Of a stretch of 64,000 nucleotides of DNA, positions 58,379 to 64,000 are shown piece by piece. Position 1 is the stretch's first letter. Every line of letters starts with the position of its first letter. The notes beneath the pieces were generated by a model. The model was not told the DNA's origin. It saw nothing but the letters and a program-made list of their open reading frames with translations, and made no database searches. This DNA is from Halichoerus grypus (Eukaryota > Chordata > Mammalia > Carnivora > Phocidae), in contig NC_135715.1 in the NCBI RefSeq assembly GCF_964656455.1, positions 171,026,437 through 171,090,436 of the forward strand. Direction: 5' to 3'. The translations under genes were made by a program, and so were the position numbers.

Positions 58379-59109
58379 AAACAAAAAATCAAAGATAACA
58401 TTATAAAGAATTTGAAGATGACAAACATAGAGCATTAACAGGGCTCTCTCCCGAATATGGGACTCTGTGTGAGTGTGCTAGTTGTATGCTTGTGAATCCA
58501 GCCCTGAGTAATAGATGGTATTTTTTTTTTTATTCCTATCTGCAGGAAGTCTTTAGTGATTAAGGAAGTGTACTTTAGTTAGTGCACAAAGTTTCTTTCT
58601 ACTCCCATTTCTTAAAAATCATCTACCACAGGGCTGGTAAACTATCCTGTTTTCTAGTTTCCACCAATGATCTGATGGGACAGGATGTTATTTTTGAGTG
58701 GGGAAAATGAGGAAGCTACTGATGTGGTCCTTATTGCCTCAGGCTGATGTATTTCCAGCACCCTTCCAGTTGTTTCTCTAAGATTGAGTCCTGTGAATAT
58801 TCCCCAACAAGACTTATCTGTTAATAATTAAGATATACATAGATATCTCAGAGGTAGATGTGTTAGTGTTTATTAATCTATTTACTCTTTCATTCTTCAA
58901 ATATTTTTATGTATTGTAGTAAACATCAGGGAAGCAAATATAGAAAAAAAGACATATAATATAGTGATGTTGAAAAACATTAATGAATCCAATATCCAAA
59001 AAATGTATACTGTAATTACACATTTCCATGAAAGAAAAAAAAAAAGTGTTGCAGGTAATGAAAAAGTAGGATAATCACTAGAATTTGGTTGGTTCTAGGA
59101 CTCTGAGAA
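58379..59109. other. Unassigned AT-rich sequence
   Basis: No repeat or gene recognised. Confidence 0.4.
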
Positions 59110-59690
59110 AATACTGTTTTAGTATTAAGAGGGAGGAGGCTCCAGTCAAGGAGAGTTAGGGAAAAAAGTATTCCTAGTGAAAAAAAAAAAAATCAAGTGT
59201 TAAAAGTCCTAAGATGGGGAGGAACTCAAGTTCATTCAAGAAATAGAAAGAAGTTTATTTGGACCATCATGATCAATGGGGAAAATGATGAGAAATCATG
59301 TTGGAATGCAGAGAAGGGTCAGGACAGCTAGTCCATGTTATGGAAATTGGATTCATTCAAAGTCAAATAGAAAGGCACCAAAGGTTTTAAGCATGAGCAT
59401 CACATTGTTTTATTTTCACTTTATGATATTACTTTTGCTGTTGTGTGAGTGAATAAGAGGGGGCAAAATGGGAAGCAGGTAGACCAGTTATAAGCTAGGG
59501 TAGCAGTCCAAACTTGACTAAAGTAAGAATAGTGAGAGGTGGATGGATAAATTTGTTTTAGAAAGTAGAATTAATAGGATTTAGTGATGAATTTTTGAAA
59601 GGTTCTTCTAACTTGGTCAACTTGGTAGATGCCATTTATTGAAATCATGATGACTATTCAAAAAAACATTTTGAGGGAAGGATATGAGGT
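59110..59690 (-). mobile_element. L2 LINE fragment (reverse)
   Basis: CATGTTATGGAAATTGGATTC, TTTTAAGCATGAGCATCACA, GGAAGCAGGTAGACCAGTTA, AGGGTAGCAGTCCAAACTTG, GTAGAATTAATAGGATTTAG and GATGCCATTTATTGAAATCA are the reversed counterparts of the L2 segments at 18.3-18.7 kb. Confidence 0.78.
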
Positions 59691-60140
59691 AATCAAGAGT
59701 TTAGATTGGGGCAAGTGCAGTTTGAAATTACTGTTGCCTTACAGTTACCTATTAGCTCCGCTCTTCTAGTTTTTTTACATCCTTTGCATCCTATAAAATT
59801 CAGTGGTAGTGTTAGAATCTACTTGGTGCTTTCCTGATGGCCCCCACCCCACCTAGTACATACTGCACTTTTCCTTTCCCTGAGCACTCGTGTACATTCT
59901 TTTACCACAGTTGAGCAATTATTTCATTATGCTTTGTACTATAGGGAGTTGATTACATGACTTAGTTTACTGCACACAGAGCTTTTGAAAGTAGGAATAC
60001 ATCTTTTTATCTCCCAGTGACTTGTACTGGCTTTGCAGATGAATTTAGTGTTGCTTTTCAAATTGAAATTTACATTTCAAAAATACATTCCTTCATGGAA
60101 TGTAGCATACTTGTTTCAGCAACAGGTCTATGTGTTTTTG
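59691..60140. other. Unassigned sequence
   Basis: No gene seen. A short stretch at 59.8-60.0 kb (GCACTTTTCC, TACTATAGGGAG) could be an L2-like end. Confidence 0.35.
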
Positions 60141-60154
60141 TTTCTTGTTTATTT

Positions 60155-60346
60155 ATTTATTATTATTTATTTATTTATTTGAGAGAGAGAGAGGGAGCAC
60201 ACATATGCATGGAGGTGGGTAGAGAGAGAGAAGGAGAGGGAGAAGCAGACTCCCCACTGAGCAGGAACCCTGATGAGGAGCTTGATCCCAGGACCCTGAG
60301 ATCATGACCTGAGCCAAAGGCAGACGCTTAGCCAACTGGCACCCCT
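60155..60346 (-). mobile_element. Can-SINE, left unit of a two-unit array
   Basis: (TTTA)n, GAGAGAGAGAGAGGGAGC, reversed head ending CTTAGCCAACTGGCACCCC. About 10 bp of the head (GAGCCACCCA) is deleted. Shares one outer TSD with the unit on its right. Confidence 0.94.
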
Positions 60347-60541
60347 ATTTATTTTTTTTGAAGTTTTTATTTATTTATTTGAGAGAGAGAGAGAGAGAGC
60401 ACAAGCAGGGGTGGGGCCAGAGGGAGAGGGAGAAGCAGATTCCCCACTGAGCAGGGAGCTCATGCAGAGATCCCAGGACCTTGAGATCACAACCTGAGCT
60501 AAAAGCAGATGCTTAACCGACTAAGCCACCCAGGCACCCCA
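60347..60541 (-). mobile_element. Can-SINE, right unit of a two-unit array
   Basis: TATTTATTTTTTTTGAAG, (TTTA)n, GAGAGAGAGAGAGAGAGC and the intact reversed head ending GCCACCCAGGCACCCC. The TSD TTTCTTGTTTATTT brackets the whole pair (60141-60154 and 60542-60555); no TSD is seen between the units. Confidence 0.95.
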
Positions 60542-60555
60542 TTTCTTGTTTATTT

Positions 60556-61736
60556 TTATTCTGTTCTTGGTGATCTCTCTGGCATAAGCATATGTGATAA
60601 GCATATCACATTTAATAACAACTGTGTCCTATATCCAGGTCCCTTAAGTACTAGGCTATTGGACATCTTCCTATTTTGGGATCAGATCTAAAAATCCACA
60701 CTTGGAAATTTAGTTTACCACAACTAAATTTATTTCAAAACTCTATTTTTATAGTCTTTATTTTTGTTATGATAGAACTTCTATCTTTTCCTACTTGTTT
60801 TATTTGAACAGTTATAGCAATTATCACTACAAAGCCACCTATATGTTAAAAACAACATTTATCATGGAGGAATGTGGCTTCATTCTTTCAAGTCTGTTTC
60901 AGTAAAGTATAGCCTGATACCATAAATTTATTTTGGGACCTGTTCCCTTTTATTTGTGTTTAATCATTTGGCTATCTCTCTGTTACCAACTTACCATTTG
61001 GATTCATGCTATTTAGTCTCGTGTTTCTTAACTGGGAGCAAAACTCTGGTACTGAAAAAAAACATCTCTAGTGGTAACAGTTATGCCACCTACATGCTCA
61101 ATCTTACAAAAACTGAGAACTCACAGAAGTGCATGATTCAAGTTTATACACATACTTCAAACTTTGCCTAACACCAATATCCCAATAAGGAGTCTGCTTT
61201 CACTTTTATATTATTTTGGTCCTTACTAATGTCCATTTAATGTGTTTATAGAACTTTGCCCTCACCCACTCTGAACTATATACCTGTATAGTTCAGAGAG
61301 CAGAAAATAAGGTCCACTGATATTAATTTCATGGAAATTCAAGTGTCTTTTATTTATAAATATAACAGAGGGTTTGGAGTGGTTAATAGAAGAAGAAGAA
61401 ACTAGGAGTCACACTGAGGCATGGCTACGTGGTTCAGTAGCTCAGGAAAGCAAGCCAGCAGAAGGGAAAGCATGGGGGGCTGGTTGTGAAGAGACATATC
61501 CATGTTCTAGGAGAGTGGCAGTTATGATGGAGTGGAAGGTGGATACAATGAAGCACCTTAGTCTGGTTGCCTAATACATTTCTGTAAAATTGCAGAAATG
61601 CATTAATGTACTCCAAGGTCCCTTGCCTGTTAGGATGAAGATAATGAATGAGGAAGGCAATGGAGAAAAGGTTAATTGCTCTCTCATGGTCATATTCTTT
61701 TCATTTTTGAGCATCTAGTTTTAGATTTCTTATAGC
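60556..61736. other. Unassigned sequence
   Basis: No repeat or gene recognised over about 1.2 kb. Around 61.37-61.60 kb two overlapping 60-66 codon frames run on opposite strands in slightly GC-richer DNA; nothing in them is recognisable. Confidence 0.45.
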
Positions 61737-61749
61737 AAAAGTGATTTAA

Positions 61750-61971
61750 GGGGCAGCTGGGTGGCTCAGCCAGTTAAGCGGCTGTCTTCAGCTGAGGTCA
61801 TGATCTCAGGGTCCTGGAATCGAACTCCGCATTGGGCTCTGAGCTCAGCGTGGAGTCCATTTCTCCCTCTTCTCTGCCCCTCCTCCCCACTTGTGCATGC
61901 TCTCTCTCTCCCTCCCTCTCTCTCTGTCTCTCACCCTCTCAAATAAATAAATAAAATCTTTTTAAAAAAGA
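61750..61971 (+). mobile_element. Can-SINE, full length, perfect TSD
   Basis: GGGGCAGCTGGGTGGCTCAG, GTTAAGCGGCTGTCTTCAG, a long CT-rich tract and (AAAT)n tail. TSD AAAAGTGATTTAA is identical at 61737-61749 and 61972-61984. The head differs from consensus (CAGCTGG in place of CGCCTGG). Confidence 0.96.
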
Positions 61972-61984
61972 AAAAGTGATTTAA

Positions 61985-62477
61985 AAGAATAAAATGTAGA
62001 AATAAATCTGGATAGAGAATAATATTTTTGTGTCAGTAACAGAGTTGAACCATGGGAATTCATGTTGTGAGCCAGATATTGGGTATAATATAATATAATA
62101 TAATATAATATAATATAGTACTGAGGGAATCCCGGAGAAGTTTTGAAACAGAGCTGTAAAGGGTGAACTACCCTGGGAGTCATGAGGTCTCAGAGACCCA
62201 AATCCAAACCAGGTTCTCACAGATGCTCTGGGAAATTGGGCAAGTCCAATTCTTGGCTCTTCAGGTTCTTCATTTGTAAAGTGACTTGGGTAAACTAAGT
62301 GATTTCTAAGACAGCCCTCTCATCTAATATTCAGCAAGCCATAGTTTTAATAGAAAGGTAGGAAAACTGTATTCTAAGTACCTGTCTTAGATACAATAAA
62401 GAATAAAGTGATAGAACTACAAAGTCAAGGACATTGACAATTTAGTAGTTCTTTATCACCTTAAGTGTCATCTTACT
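61985..62477. other. Unassigned sequence with a pentanucleotide repeat
   Basis: Contains the (ATAAT)n array. Otherwise no gene or repeat recognised. Confidence 0.4.
62083..62117. repeat. (ATAAT)n pentanucleotide repeat
   Basis: Seven near-perfect units of TAATA with clean ends. Probably polymorphic. Confidence 0.95.
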
Positions 62478-62494
62478 AAAACTAAGTTATAGGA

Positions 62495-62655
62495 GGGCGC
62501 CTGGGTGGCTCAGTTGGTTAAGCGACTGCCTTCGGCTCAGGTCATGATCCCGGGGTCCTGGGATCGAGTCCCGCATCGGGCTCCCCGCTCAGCGGGGAGC
62601 CTGCTTCTCCCTCTGACCCTATCCCCTCTCATGCTGTTTCTCTCTCTCTCTCTCT

Positions 62656-62688
<33 letters not shown>
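62495..62688 (+). mobile_element. Young Can-SINE with a pure A-tail
   Basis: GGGCGCCTGGGTGGCTCAG, GTTAAGCGACTGCCTTCGG, GGGATCGAGTCCCGCATCGG, CTGACCCTATCCCCTCTCATG, then (CT)n and an uninterrupted run of about 36 A that extends into the TSD. The TSD AAAACTAAGTTATAGGA is identical at 62478-62494 and 62689-62705. The usual AAATAAATAAATAAAATC tail module is missing. Nearly consensus with many CpGs kept. Probably the youngest insertion here. Confidence 0.97.
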
Positions 62689-62694
<6 letters not shown>

Positions 62695-62705
62695 AAGTTA
62701 TAGGA

Positions 62706-64000
62706 AATACAAGTAGAAAGGGTAAGGGAGAAATCTTTATATGCTGAATAAAGCAATAAATATTAGCAAATCATGCCTCACATATTAGGGATGAAAAGAA
62801 ATGTGGTCAGTGGGTATTATTTTTTCTATTTTTACAAAATTATTTCTTTAATTTTTTTCCAAAGTGTGGTGAGCTACATAGATAGGGTAGCACATATAAT
62901 TAATTTTATATAAGTATAATTGAACATATTTAATTAAAAATCCTGTTTTTAGAAAAGCACATCTTCTCCATATTTAATTTTCTATGTTTTAGTATTGATT
63001 TGGGTGCTTTCCTTTTTTTTTTTTTAATTCACACACTATTGGCCTTAGAGACACAAGGACACATGCTAAATTCTATTAAAATAATTCAGGAACTCATCCA
63101 AGCATGCAATAATTATGATCATGAGCATCTAAGGAAAATTAGTGTGTAATGTCTTAATTAAAGCTAGGCAACACAATTTTATTTACAGATTGGATTCTAT
63201 TAAATCTTTAGAGTGGTATATTTTCATTTACTCTTGTGTAATTAATATTTAGAATAGCTCTTTGGATAGCACATTGCATTATTAATGCACATTTTGTGAG
63301 AAATATATGTTAAAAAAAGTCTCTTTGGAAGATAGCCCATAACTTTTGTTATTATATTAAAATGCAAATTTTGCCTCTTGCTTAACAGTTTAAAATACTT
63401 ACGAGTTGCGTATTTTCTTGTTTGGAGGTATTAGCTGAGAAAAATTGTTAAAATCTGTTTGATTGTGTTTGGATGGGGATTTGTTTTCACATTTTTAAAC
63501 TGGAGTTGGGAATCTTTCCCAGTGGCATTCTTAACTCATAGATAATGATGTGAATATTCTATTTGCCTTAATCTGATCTTGTTTTCTTTAAGAAAACTGT
63601 GATTCGTATTAGTAGCATATTACCAAAGCTACATGCCTATTAAAATTCGAGCCTTGGGATAGAAGAGTAAAAATTTCAAATTCTTATTACTGCTCTTGTC
63701 ACAAGACGTTGTTGTTTTGGCTGTGGTATTCCCTCTAAGGCAGCCTCTAAGAAAAACATCATTTATCTTAGTTTAGCTATGAGAAGTCTGCAGAAATCCT
63801 TTTTTTCATTTTTAAAAATGAGTTTTCAGAAATATCCACAAATAGAAAACTAATAGTTAAGCACAAAATTCTGTGATGTTGGTAACACCAAATAAATGTT
63901 CTGCTGAGCCTTTTTTATGAACAAAATAAATGAAGAAAAAGGTGCTGAAAACTCCCCAAACTTTGTATTTCTCAATATAGGACAACATAAATCCTCTATT
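62706..64000. other. Repeat-free AT-rich end of the window
   Basis: No transposable element recognised in the last 1.3 kb apart from a T run at about 63.01-63.03 kb. 63.05-63.50 kb has closely spaced TAAT, ATTA, TTAATTAA and CATGCAATAATTATGATCATG motifs, of the kind found in homeodomain-bound non-coding elements. No gene seen. Confidence 0.5.

Noticed and set aside
551..62688. Many near-identical units of about 200 bp, as in a repeat array
   Set aside because: They are dispersed on both strands, each with its own TSD and A-tail. This is retroposition, not a CRISPR or satellite array.

Overview
The window is non-coding nuclear DNA of a carnivoran mammal. The evidence is its dominant repeat: at least 24 copies of the tRNA-Lys-derived Can-SINE (SINEC) family, on both strands, with the head GGG(C/T)GCCTGGGTGGCTCAG, a CT-rich middle and an (AAATA)n/AATCTTT/poly-A tail. 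Most are flanked by clear 9-17 bp target-site duplications (TSDs). A fragment of the lineage-specific L1 3' region near 15.5 kb looks like that of dog-like carnivores (Caniformia: dogs, bears, mustelids, seals). The exact species cannot be read from the sequence.

I found no convincing protein-coding gene, functional tRNA or rRNA gene, or CRISPR array. The longest open frames (up to 147 codons) are scattered, lie in AT-rich DNA or inside repeats, and carry no domain I recognise. The most gene-like patch is a GC-rich block of about 190 bp at 58.2 kb (minus strand) that ends in AATAAA. It looks like the 3' end of a transcript, either a 5'-truncated retrocopy or a genuine terminal exon.

Layout. 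0-9 kb is mostly unique AT-rich DNA with old L2 pieces and one SINE. 9-19.2 kb is repeat-rich: an old 3'-UTR-like repeat, three SINEs at 10.2-11.0 kb, L1 and L2 relics, a 0.9 kb reverse-oriented L1 and a 0.95 kb L2. 20-33 kb holds MIR, MER5-like and L1M pieces, an ERVL-type LTR with a recognisable tRNA-Leu primer-binding site (27.1-27.9 kb) and further SINEs. 33-47 kb is sparse, with an L1M tail, a 3'-UTR-like repeat at 37 kb and a diverged direct pair at 40.8 and 42.0 kb. 47.5-49 kb has three SINEs on the same strand. 53-62.7 kb is again SINE-rich, including a two-unit SINE array inside one TSD and a young copy with a pure A36 tail. The last 1.3 kb is repeat-free and rich in TAAT/ATTA motifs.

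The elements form a readable age series: L2, MIR and MER5-type repeats are oldest, then L1M and ERVL relics, then diverged Can-SINEs, then younger Can-SINE subfamilies with near-perfect TSDs. Repeat families were assigned from memory of their consensus sequences, so subfamily names are avoided where I am unsure. I see no sign of a novel biological system.
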